17,375 bases of DNA from JASJCL01 sp050291585 (GTDB lineage: Bacteria; Desulfobacterota; Desulfobacteria; Desulfobacterales; Desulfosarcinaceae), in assembly GCA_050291585.1 (NCBI GenBank), contig JBNKKA010000087.1:1-17375 (forward strand), given 5' to 3'. Below are positions 7,374 through 14,880 of the stretch, piece by piece. Every line of letters begins with the position of its first letter. Positions within the stretch are counted from its first letter, which is position 1. Both the position numbers and the translations under genes were made by a program. The notes under the pieces are model-generated. The model searched no databases. It was not told the origin of the DNA and saw only the letters and a list, made by a program, of their open reading frames with translations.

Positions 7374-8288
7374 ATGGATTTCAAAACAATCACAGCGGCG
7401 GACTTCGCCACCTACAAGCCCTATTTCTCACATCAACGCTACCGCCTGTGCGACTACTCCCTGGCCGCCATCATCGCCTGGCAGAATGATTACTATCATC
7501 CCCTAGTGGCGGTTCACGAGGGGATGCTGGTGGTAGCCGCTGAATTTGCCCATGACGCCCACCAGCGTCACATGATGCTGCCGATCGCTCCAGAGAGGGA
7601 ACTGCCCCCGCAAGGGTTGGCGGCCTTGGCGGCAGATACCGGCTATGACAACGTTCGGTTTGTGCCGCGCCGCTATCTGGACACCTACGGAGAAGATGCA
7701 GTCAGGACCCACTTCGATATCCGCCGCGACCCGGATATGGATGACTATATATATCGCCGCCGGGACCTGGCCGAACTGACCGGCGGCAAGTACGCCAAGA
7801 AGCGCAATTTGATCCGCCAGTTCACCCGTTCCCATGTGGATGCGGGGCGCGTGGCCGTGGGCCCCATTGCGCCGGATGACGTGGTGGCCTGCATCGACTA
7901 CCTGAACCTCTGGTGCAGCCAGCGCGATTGCGCCCCTGAGATGGAAGCGGACCTGGCCTGCGAACGTGATGCCGCCATCAACACCCTCCAAAATATGGAA
8001 TTATTGGAGGTGAGAGGGCTGCACCTGCGCGTGGACGGGGAGGTCAAAGCCTTCGGCGTGGCCGCCCGCCTGACCCCCGATATGGCCACCCTGCAGTACG
8101 AAAAAGCCGATGCCGGTATAAAAGGCCTCTACCAGTACTTCGACCAGCAGTGCGCCCGCCAATTGTTTAACGGCTATGCCTACATCAACAAAGAGAGCGA
8201 TATGGGGCTTCCCGGTCTGGCCAAGTCAAAGCGCTCCTACTATCCCGTGAAGATGGTCGAGGCATATAAACTGGCGCTGCGATCCTAA
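7374..8288 (+). CDS. DUF2156 protein (MprF/phosphatidylglycerol lysyltransferase C-terminal-like, GNAT fold)
   Basis: The 304-residue protein matches the DUF2156 family, a stand-alone relative of the C-terminal domain of MprF (aminoacyl-tRNA-dependent lipid modification), built of two GNAT-like lobes. Family-typical features are the 'DDYIYRRRDLAELTGGKYAKKRNLIRQF' region (about 123-150), the central 'LLEVRGLHLRVDGEVKAFGVAARL' strand pair (about 210-233), and the closing 'YINKESDMGLPGLAKSKRSYYP' stretch (about 274-295). No membrane segment is present, so it lacks the flippase half of MprF. True substrates of the stand-alone family are largely unknown; lipid aminoacylation is only an inference. 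It shares an operon with the GNAT and cyclase genes. A decayed fragment of a related gene lies at 12859-12939. Confidence 0.85.
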   Translation: MDFKTITAADFATYKPYFSHQRYRLCDYSLAAIIAWQNDYYHPLVAVHEGMLVVAAEFAHDAHQRHMMLPIAPERELPPQGLAALAADTGYDNVRFVPRRYLDTYGEDAVRTHFDIRRDPDMDDYIYRRRDLAELTGGKYAKKRNLIRQFTRSHVDAGRVAVGPIAPDDVVACIDYLNLWCSQRDCAPEMEADLACERDAAINTLQNMELLEVRGLHLRVDGEVKAFGVAARLTPDMATLQYEKADAGIKGLYQYFDQQCARQLFNGYAYINKESDMGLPGLAKSKRSYYPVKMVEAYKLALRS

Positions 8289-8351
8289 AAGGGTTGGCCA
8301 GGGAAACCTACCCGTGCAAACCTGGGGACTTATTCCCGCTGGGAAGCGCGT
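8289..8351. other. Short convergent gap without a visible terminator
   Basis: The DUF2156 gene and the hybrid kinase gene end 63 bases apart and face each other. I see no stem followed by a T run in either direction. Termination here is either factor-dependent or the transcripts overlap. Confidence 0.4.
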
Positions 8352-11300
8352 TTAGCCCGCGCTCACATTTCCAATAACCGCCATGAGCTTCGCGGGATTG
8401 ATAGGCTTGGAAATATAGTCATCCATTCCAGCCTCAAGGCACCTCTCTTTATCGCCCTTCATGGCGTGGGCGGTCATTGCGATGATCGGAATATCCCGGG
8501 TTTTCGAGTTCGAACCGCGGATTCGTTGGGTGGCTGTGATGCCGTCCATTACCGGCATCTGCACATCCATCAATACCAAATCGAATGCTTCAATGCCAAG
8601 AAGATCAAGGGCGTGTTGGCCATTGTCCGCTACGGATACGCTGTGACCTTTTTTCTCGAGCATCATCTTCGCCATTTTCTGATTCACCACATTGTCCTCG
8701 GTCAACAGAATTCTTAGCTTTGGCGCTTGAATTTCTTCTCGAATCGTATGCTGAGTTATCAGGGGCTGGCTTTCCTTTGAGGCGATGTCGCGCTTACCAG
8801 CCATCACCAATACCATGGCATTCAGGAGTTCTACCTGCTTGATTGGCTTTATCAGGTAGCCTTCAATTCCCAAGTCTTTACAGCGAGCTGCATCGCCGCG
8901 TAGTCCCATACTGGTTGCCATGATGATTTTGGTATCAGAAAAGCGCGGGTCTGTTTTGATACGGCTGCTCAGTTCATAACCATCCATATGCGGCATCTGC
9001 CAATCCATCAGGATGAGATGATAAGGACAGCCACTGGTCACCGCCGAACTTAAAGCATCAAGCGCTGTGGCGCCATCAGCGACGTCGTTGTGATCGATGC
9101 CCCAATGGGAGAGCATGCCTGTCAAGATCATTCGATTGGTGCGATTGTCATCAACGACCAGGACGCGCTTGCCGGCAAGATCAATGGGCTCGGACGAGCT
9201 GCGGGGTTCAGCGCGATTCGCCTGAAGTTTAAATGTTGCCGTAAAGTGAAAGCTGCTTCCTGGGCCACCTATGGATGGATTTGGCTCCAGTTCCTGAGGC
9301 CGAAACGCATTCTGGCTATCAAGTGGGTCGATTGACAATGGGCATGTGCTGGGGCTTTCGACCCAGATTTTGCCACCCATCATCTCGACTATTTGCCTGG
9401 AAATGGTTAGCCCCAGACCCGTACCGCCATACTTTCTCGTGGTGGAACCGTCTGCTTGCTCAAAGCTTCTGAAAATGACCTCCAACTTGTCCTCAGGAAT
9501 ACCTATGCCGGTATCCGAAACGCTTAGGTGCAGCGTTATCGATTCCGCATCTTGGGTGTCGACCTGGCAGAGAATGGTCACTTCACCCGTATCGGTGAAC
9601 TTGATGGCATTGCCTCCCAGATTGAGCAGGATCTGGCGCAACCGGCCTGGATCACCGATCAAATAGTCCGGCACCTCGGAATCAATATGACAATTAAGCT
9701 CCAGGCCTTTCTCATGCGCCTTGACGGCAATGGATTCCGCTGCTGTCTCGATGGCGGTTCTGGGGGCGAAATCGATCAGCTCCAGATCGAATTGGCCCGC
9801 CTCGATTTTTGAAAAGTCCAGGATCTCGTTGATCAGCCCCAGAAGATGGTCCGCTGAGGTATTGATGGCTTTCAGAAAATCGTTCTGTTCCGGTGAGAGT
9901 TCAGTATCCAGGGCCAATGCGGTATTGCCAATGATGCCATTCATCGGTGTTCGGATCTCATGGCTCATATTGGCTAGGAATTCACTCTTGGCGCGGTTGG
10001 CCTTCTCGGCATCTTCCTTGGCGGTTTTCAATTCCCGCTCCGCTTTGATTCTATCGCTTATGTCGCGGCATGCCCCCCGATATCCGGTGAGTTCGCCTTC
10101 CGTGGATACCATGGGCACAGCGCTGATCTCTATGTGAACGATACGTCCATCTTTGTTCAAAAGCGAAAATACTTCATTGCGAAACGATGCTTGAACAGAG
10201 CAGACGTTTTTATAGTTCTCGAGAATTGCCTCCTTATGTTCGGGCCTCACGTATTCGATTAAATGATGCCCCAGGATCTCTTCGGGGCGATACTTGAGCA
10301 AGGTTTCAACCGCAGGATTCGCATAGCAAAAATAACCCTGGGTATCCAGTTCCCAAATCCATTCACCGGAATTATTGACCACATCTTGAAAACGGCGCTG
10401 GGAGGCCTCCAATGCTTCGATGGAAACCATCGAGGTGTTCAGGTTCTGAGCCATTCTATTGAAAGTTTTTGCGAGACGACCAAACTCATCTATGCGTGAT
10501 AGCTTGATCCTCTCAAAGGCGTTGCTCTTACCAAATCGGTCGATACCATCGAGCAAGGTTTGCATCGGCCCACCGATGACCCGTCGGTAGAGAAACATCA
10601 TGATGAAGACGGCTATCACGTTTACCAAAAAAGTGATGCCCAGATTGATTAACCCCATGTGCCGCGCCGGCATCATGAGCTCGTTCTTTGAAGCCACAAT
10701 GGCAATCCGCCAATCTAAAGTGGGGATCTTTTCAAATGCGATGATCTTTTCATTCCCACCACTATCATCCGTCGCTACACCTTGGTGCTCGGTGTTGAGG
10801 GACGGCCCTAAATGATGGCTGTGCAACGGCTGCTCTTGGTCCAGATGGGAGATAACGTGTCCCATGTCATCATATAAAAAAGCGTACCCGGCGCTCCCCA
10901 ATTTCAGGGGGGTGATAAAGATGTCACAGAATTTTTTCAGGTTGACTACAGCAAAAAGGACACCCTTTAATCCTCCGGTGCTTAGACGTCTGGTCGGTAC
11001 CGCAATTACAAAAACAGGCTGGCCAGTATTCTCACTCTTCAAAACATCACTATAAACAATTTGGCCAGAGATGGTGTCTTTGAAAAAGGATCTATCTGCA
11101 ACATTTTGCCATCGATTTTCGGAAAACCTGGACGAAGCAATGATTTTCCCGTCAGCGTTTGCCAAGGCGATATTTTCATAGAAATGGTAAAAGGTCATTT
11201 GCCGATCCAATTCGGCATTGACCGACCTTTTCGCGGAGCGGCCCATAAAGGTGTCTTCCAGTGCAATCCGAAGAAGTCTTAAGGCCCCCAGGTTAAGCAG

Positions 11301-11507
11301 GTTCACTTCCCGGTCCACGAACCAGTCCGCTATAGCTTGTGCGGTCGTGGTTCGTACCTGGAGCAGTCTTTTAGTTGCCTCCGCTTCCAAAGCAGTACGA
11401 CTGAGAGAAAAGGAGGCCAAGGTGGTCAGGAATATGCCCGCACTGATTAGCATTGTGGTGACGAGGAGTACACGACCCTTCAGGCTGCTAAGCCACATGG
11501 ACATCAT
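8352..11507 (-). CDS. Hybrid sensor histidine kinase (dCache-like sensor, HAMP, PAS, HisKA, HATPase, two receivers)
   Basis: This 1051-residue inner-membrane kinase starts with a membrane helix (about 12-31), a periplasmic sensor of roughly 250 residues ending in dCache-like sequence (KLGSAGYAFLYDDMGHVISH), a second helix (about 286-307), HAMP (about 308-362), PAS (about 372-486), HisKA with phospho-acceptor His516 (MSHEIRTPMNGIIG), and HATPase with DTGIGIP and GGTGLGL boxes. Two receivers follow, with Asp835 (LMDWQMP) and Asp981 (LMDVQMP). No output or Hpt domain is present, so phosphate must pass on to other proteins. I chose the ATG at 11507; ATGs at 11504 and 11498 are also possible, and a TTG at 11564 would add 19 residues without a ribosome binding site. 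It follows the binding-protein gene by 84 bases and probably works with it. An extra loop of about 30 residues (about 718-752) sits in the ATPase domain. Confidence 0.92.
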   Translation of the reverse strand: MMSMWLSSLKGRVLLVTTMLISAGIFLTTLASFSLSRTALEAEATKRLLQVRTTTAQAIADWFVDREVNLLNLGALRLLRIALEDTFMGRSAKRSVNAELDRQMTFYHFYENIALANADGKIIASSRFSENRWQNVADRSFFKDTISGQIVYSDVLKSENTGQPVFVIAVPTRRLSTGGLKGVLFAVVNLKKFCDIFITPLKLGSAGYAFLYDDMGHVISHLDQEQPLHSHHLGPSLNTEHQGVATDDSGGNEKIIAFEKIPTLDWRIAIVASKNELMMPARHMGLINLGITFLVNVIAVFIMMFLYRRVIGGPMQTLLDGIDRFGKSNAFERIKLSRIDEFGRLAKTFNRMAQNLNTSMVSIEALEASQRRFQDVVNNSGEWIWELDTQGYFCYANPAVETLLKYRPEEILGHHLIEYVRPEHKEAILENYKNVCSVQASFRNEVFSLLNKDGRIVHIEISAVPMVSTEGELTGYRGACRDISDRIKAERELKTAKEDAEKANRAKSEFLANMSHEIRTPMNGIIGNTALALDTELSPEQNDFLKAINTSADHLLGLINEILDFSKIEAGQFDLELIDFAPRTAIETAAESIAVKAHEKGLELNCHIDSEVPDYLIGDPGRLRQILLNLGGNAIKFTDTGEVTILCQVDTQDAESITLHLSVSDTGIGIPEDKLEVIFRSFEQADGSTTRKYGGTGLGLTISRQIVEMMGGKIWVESPSTCPLSIDPLDSQNAFRPQELEPNPSIGGPGSSFHFTATFKLQANRAEPRSSSEPIDLAGKRVLVVDDNRTNRMILTGMLSHWGIDHNDVADGATALDALSSAVTSGCPYHLILMDWQMPHMDGYELSSRIKTDPRFSDTKIIMATSMGLRGDAARCKDLGIEGYLIKPIKQVELLNAMVLVMAGKRDIASKESQPLITQHTIREEIQAPKLRILLTEDNVVNQKMAKMMLEKKGHSVSVADNGQHALDLLGIEAFDLVLMDVQMPVMDGITATQRIRGSNSKTRDIPIIAMTAHAMKGDKERCLEAGMDDYISKPINPAKLMAVIGNVSAG

Positions 11508-11591
11508 AATGTGTTCCGTTCCCAATGCTTTCTTGCCGCGGGTAGTCCAGTATCCATCAGACAATCTGGGCTATGAATGCTGACAAGCTTG

Positions 11592-12617
11592 CTATTCGAT
11601 TATTTTATCGGCTGTTTGTAGGATCTCAAAAGGGACCTTAGTATCTGTGGCCGCCGCGCGTTGTAGATTGATGACAACGTATCCAGACCGGTTGGTGACC
11701 ATAGGTAATTCCGCTGCGGTTTTTCCAGCCAGGATCTGCCTGGCCATCAGGGCGGCCATGCGACCATGTTCGTGGGGATCGACCACAACGGCACATAGGG
11801 CGCCATCCTGTGTGGAGAAGGGCCATAAACCTACAATCGGCTTGCTGGTATTGGCGGTGGTCCACTGCATGATCTTGGCCGGCAAGATACTCCGGCCCGT
11901 TTGGCCATTTTTGACGGTGTGATAGAGTGGAATCAACAGGGCCTTGATCCCGGGGTCTTTCTCATGGGCAAGGATGATGTTTTTCCATTCGGTAAAGTTC
12001 TTAGGTTGAGATACCGCCACCACCGGTACCGGCAACCTACCCGCCGCATTAAAAGTTTGCATCCTCGTGAGTACCCCCTGGGCCGTTGAACTGTCATCGC
12101 TGACCCAGGCTACCGTATCCCAGCTTGGGTTGATCATGTGGAGCAATTCCAGGGATTGGTCCATATAGGTCCGCTCAAGGATGCCGGCGATATTGGCTGC
12201 CGGGTACCCGTAGAGTTCTGGATCTGCATTGACACCGCAAAAGATGAACTGGATCTCGCTATGACCTGCATAATCCTTTGCGAAATAGGCCTGGGCATTG
12301 TCGTCCACCGCAATGACGACGGCAGGTTTCACCTTTTCGAGCAGGGTCTTGGCCCTGTTTCCAGAGGCCACCTTCCAGGCATCATCCGGGTGACGTTTTG
12401 TATCCATATATTCAAACTGATAGGAGATATTGGTATGGCGAAAATGCTCTACTATCGACGCATTGATGCCATCGACCCAATCAAAGCCTTCATGGTAGCT
12501 GTGCACGATTAACACATCGATTGATTGGGCGACCGTCGGTGCGCAAATCAGTCCGGCTAAGAAGATGACTATGATACCCCATTTCGTGTGGATGTTTGCC
12601 ATTCGCCTACCTGCCAT
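11592..12617 (-). CDS. ABC transporter substrate-binding protein (ABC_sub_bind family), likely sensor partner
   Basis: The 341-residue exported protein belongs to the ABC_sub_bind family (the TrpX/YtrF-like type I binding fold). Residues 1-30 form a signal peptide (WGIIVIFLAGLICAPTVA, cleavage near A30). The mature part opens with 'IDVLIVHSYHEGFDWVDGINASI', then shows 'VKPAVVIAVDDNAQAYFAKDY', 'IQFIFCGVNADPELYGYP' and 'NIAGILERTYMDQSLELLHMINP', all typical of the family. The ATG at 12617 has GAGGA 7 bases upstream; an alternative ATG five codons in would still leave a full signal peptide. There is no permease or ATPase gene near it. Its immediate partner downstream is a hybrid histidine kinase, which suggests that it presents a small periplasmic ligand to that kinase instead of feeding a transporter. 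The ligand is unknown. Confidence 0.86.
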   Translation of the reverse strand: MAGRRMANIHTKWGIIVIFLAGLICAPTVAQSIDVLIVHSYHEGFDWVDGINASIVEHFRHTNISYQFEYMDTKRHPDDAWKVASGNRAKTLLEKVKPAVVIAVDDNAQAYFAKDYAGHSEIQFIFCGVNADPELYGYPAANIAGILERTYMDQSLELLHMINPSWDTVAWVSDDSSTAQGVLTRMQTFNAAGRLPVPVVAVSQPKNFTEWKNIILAHEKDPGIKALLIPLYHTVKNGQTGRSILPAKIMQWTTANTSKPIVGLWPFSTQDGALCAVVVDPHEHGRMAALMARQILAGKTAAELPMVTNRSGYVVINLQRAAATDTKVPFEILQTADKIIE

Positions 12618-13015
12618 ATGAAGGTCCTCTTCGGCCCGGAATTGGGTGTCGATGTACTGACCCTGACTAAGCCGCAGGGCTAGTATGAATTTTCGTCTAT
12701 TTGCTGGAGCTTAGCTAAAGAGCTATCGGAGGGTGTGGAAAAATGCTTTAGGTAGATTAGGTCTCGTGATTGGATTCTGGCTCGAATCTCAAGCCTCATG
12801 CGTCGAGCGCTACTCGTTTTACCTTTCAATCACTTGGTGAGCAGATGTTTTCTAAACGGATCTGGACCTGTTGGAGCCGCGAGGCCTGCATCTGCGAATC
12901 GACGGCGAGGCCAAGGCCTATGGAGTGGCCCCCCGCATGGAAAAGCGGGTGTGCACCATATTTATCTTCTTTTATACGATGTTGGCGTAAGCTGAAATTT
13001 TGACATGGATATCGC
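12618..13015. other. Intergenic region between binding-protein operon and rhomboid gene
   Basis: About 400 bases separate the 5' end of the ABC_sub_bind gene from the 3' end of the rhomboid gene. The part near 12618-12760 should hold the promoter of the binding-protein/kinase unit, but I find no close sigma70 match. A decayed DUF2156 fragment occupies 12859-12939. A 5-bp hairpin at 12932-12949 lacks a T run and is not counted as a terminator. No intact gene is visible. Confidence 0.5.
12859..12939 (+). pseudogene. Decayed fragment of a DUF2156 gene
   Basis: Twenty-seven codons here translate to a peptide containing LLEPRGLHLRIDGEAKAYGV. It aligns without gaps to residues 207-233 of the intact DUF2156 protein (nucleotides 7992-8072): by hand count 18 of 27 residues and about 60 of 81 bases agree. 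Most single-base codon differences are in third positions, so the piece came from a related coding gene and is not a fresh copy of the neighbour. Upstream the frame meets a TAA (12853-12855); downstream the similarity stops and only a weak out-of-frame echo remains (GVHHIY against GIKGLY, near 12948). No start codon or full domain survives. Confidence 0.78.
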
Positions 13016-13984
13016 TTATCGAATCTCCACCTTTAATAATAGATCACCACGCCCACCCGCAGGGGCGATTTGCCCCATGCCTTTCAGGCGTAGGATTTTA
13101 TTGTTGCCGATGCCCGGCGGTACCTGCACCCGAACCAGCCGTTTTTGAAATCCCCAGGGGATGTTGACCAGCTTGAGGGTTCCGGTGGTGGCCTCGTGGG
13201 GGGTAACACGCAGAAGGCCGTAGAGGTGGGCGTCGTCGCTGCCCGGCACCGGGCGGATTACCTGGAGACGGTGGCTGTGTTTTTTGGTCGTCATCTGGCG
13301 CACCCGGTCGCTGGCGCCCACGGTGGGAACACGCCGAAAGAAGCCCACGCTGAGCATACCGAAGACAAAGCCACCGATATGGGCCCACCAGGCGATGCCG
13401 CCAGCGCTGCCGGCGTCTCCGGCGGCGTTGAAGATTTGCATGAGGAACCAGAGGCCCAGAAAGAAGAAGGCGGGGATCTCCACGAACCAGGGGATGATGA
13501 TGATGGGGATCAGGGTGAGTACTTTGCTGCGCGGGAAGAGCAGCATATAGGCGCCCATCACTCCGGCGATGGCGCCGCTGGCCCCGATGGTGGGTACATT
13601 GCTGTGGGTATTGAGGAGCAGGTGGGCGGCGCCCGAGGCCAATCCACAGAGCAGATAAAAAGCCAGGTAGCGCAGGGATCCCAAGTGGTCTTCGATGTTG
13701 TCGCCGAAGATGTAGAGAGACCACATGTTGAACAGCAGGTGTAGAAAGCCGCCGTGCAGAAACATGAAGGAGAGGAGGGCGAAGAGCTGCTGGCCAAGGC
13801 TGAAGTAGGCCGATATCTGGGGAACGAAGTAGCGCGCCGGCACCAGGCCGTAGAAGTAGATGAAGCGGTCCAGGTCCGGTCCCTGGGCCTTCTCGAGCAG
13901 AAAGATAAGGATGTTGATGACAATTAAGCTGATGTTGACCACTGGCACATTGCGCGAAGCCAGTGTGTCGCGGATAGGAATCAT
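13016..13984 (-). CDS. Rhomboid intramembrane serine protease with C-terminal DnaJ-type substrate-binding domain
   Basis: The 322-residue protein has a rhomboid core (about 1-216) with six likely membrane helices. The catalytic dyad is Ser136 in GASGAIAG (134-141) and His202 in WWAHIGGFVFG; the supporting HGGFLHLLFNMW block carries His82 and Asn86 in helix 2. It should cleave membrane proteins inside the lipid bilayer. After a basic linker (about 217-250), residues 251-322 look like one beta-sandwich of the DnaJ/CbpA C-terminal domain: 'LLRVTPHEATTGTLKLVNIP', then 'VRVQVPPGIGNNKILRLKGMG', then 'GGRGDLLLKVEI'. No J domain (HPD) is present. If the helix count is right this tail is cytoplasmic. 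The ATG overlaps the nadC stop (ATGA, 13981-13984), so translation is coupled to nadC. The rhomboid call is firm; the DnaJ-like call rests on motif resemblance. Confidence 0.9.
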   Translation of the reverse strand: MIPIRDTLASRNVPVVNISLIVINILIFLLEKAQGPDLDRFIYFYGLVPARYFVPQISAYFSLGQQLFALLSFMFLHGGFLHLLFNMWSLYIFGDNIEDHLGSLRYLAFYLLCGLASGAAHLLLNTHSNVPTIGASGAIAGVMGAYMLLFPRSKVLTLIPIIIIPWFVEIPAFFFLGLWFLMQIFNAAGDAGSAGGIAWWAHIGGFVFGMLSVGFFRRVPTVGASDRVRQMTTKKHSHRLQVIRPVPGSDDAHLYGLLRVTPHEATTGTLKLVNIPWGFQKRLVRVQVPPGIGNNKILRLKGMGQIAPAGGRGDLLLKVEIR

Positions 13985-14877
13985 GGCCCCTCGATACGGT
14001 CGCTGGCGCTATCGCTGATACGGTCGCTGGCGCTTTCGCTAATGCGCATGCTCAGATCGACGGCACGGGCCGAATGGGTTAGGGCGCCGATGGAGATCAG
14101 GTCCACCCCGCTTGCGGCCAGGTCAGCGAGGCTCTCGAGGGTGACCCCACCGGAAACCTCCACCAGGGCGCGGCCCTTAATTTCGGCCACGGCGGCTTCG
14201 ATCCGGGGGCGATCCATGTTGTCAAGCATGATAATGTCGGCGCCGGCGGCCAGGGCAGCCTTGACTTCGTCCATGTCGGCGGCCTCTACTTCTATCTTGA
14301 CCAGGTGGGAGATCTTGGCCCGCACTTTGGCAACGGCCGCTTCGATCCCGCCGCTGACGGCGATGTGGTTGTCCTTGATGAGCACACCGTCATAAAGCCC
14401 CATGCGGTGGTTGTGGCCCCCGCCGGTGCGCACGGCGTACTTTTCCAGGCTGCGCCAGCCGGGCGTTGTCTTGCGGGTGTCGACGATGCGCGGACCCCTG
14501 GTTCCCAGTGCGCTGGTGTAGCGGCGGGTCTGGGTGGCGATGCCCGACAGACGTTGGAGGAAATTAAGGGCCGTGCGTTCGCCGATGAGAAGCAGATCCA
14601 GGGGACCATCCATGGTCAGTACGGTGTCACCGACGGCAACAGAATCCCCATCGGCCACCTGGGGCCGCCAGTCGATGGATCTGCTGCCGCCCAGGCGTTC
14701 GAAGACCCGTCGGGCCACCCCCAGACCGCAGATCACGGCGCTCTCCTTGGCGATCACCTCCCCGCTGCCCCGCATCTCGCTGCCGACGATATTTTCGGTG
14801 GTTATGTCGCCGGCCCCGATATCTTCCCTCAGGGCCAGCCCAATTAAATCCTCAACGGCGGGATCGAAACGCTCCAT
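13981..14877 (-). CDS. nadC: Nicotinate-nucleotide pyrophosphorylase (carboxylating), quinolinate phosphoribosyltransferase
   Basis: NadC converts quinolinate and PRPP to nicotinate mononucleotide, CO2 and pyrophosphate in de novo NAD synthesis, in the cytoplasm. Motifs are the N-terminal 'ALREDIGAGDITTENI' (15-30), ERTALNFLQRLSGIAT (100-115), the PRPP/quinolinate site DTRKTTPGWR (133-142), GGGHNHRMGLYDGVLIKDNH (152-171), the barrel acid in IMLDNMD (216-222), and VSGGV (241-245). At 298 residues it is longer than usual: the last 20 or so residues are a Ser/Asp/Arg tail made by an in-frame 24-base tandem repeat. The ATG starts 3 bases after the valS stop and the gene ends overlapping the rhomboid start, so it is the middle gene of a coupled operon. 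Confidence 0.96.
   Translation of the reverse strand: MERFDPAVEDLIGLALREDIGAGDITTENIVGSEMRGSGEVIAKESAVICGLGVARRVFERLGGSRSIDWRPQVADGDSVAVGDTVLTMDGPLDLLLIGERTALNFLQRLSGIATQTRRYTSALGTRGPRIVDTRKTTPGWRSLEKYAVRTGGGHNHRMGLYDGVLIKDNHIAVSGGIEAAVAKVRAKISHLVKIEVEAADMDEVKAALAAGADIIMLDNMDRPRIEAAVAEIKGRALVEVSGGVTLESLADLAASGVDLISIGALTHSARAVDLSMRISESASDRISDSASDRIEGP
13993..14040 (-). repeat. 24-base tandem repeat inside the 3' end of nadC
   Basis: Two 24-base units, 13993-14016 and 14017-14040, differ at one base (an A against a T at their nineteenth position). In frame they encode SESASDRI and SDSASDRI, giving NadC an extra polar C-terminal tail beyond the conserved fold. Confidence 0.9.
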
Positions 14878-14880
14878 TGT

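Noticed and set aside
11508..11564. TTG start adding 19 residues to the hybrid kinase
   Set aside because: No Shine-Dalgarno precedes it, and the membrane helix begins naturally after the ATG cluster at 11507-11496.
12932..12949. Hairpin CCCGC/GCGGG as terminator for the rhomboid operon
   Set aside because: Only 5 bp and no T run on either strand; it lies within the decayed coding fragment.
12770..13003. Open frame of 77 codons on + in the gap before the rhomboid gene
   Set aside because: It reads the DUF2156 fragment in the wrong frame and matches nothing; the fragment itself is better explained as a gene remnant.
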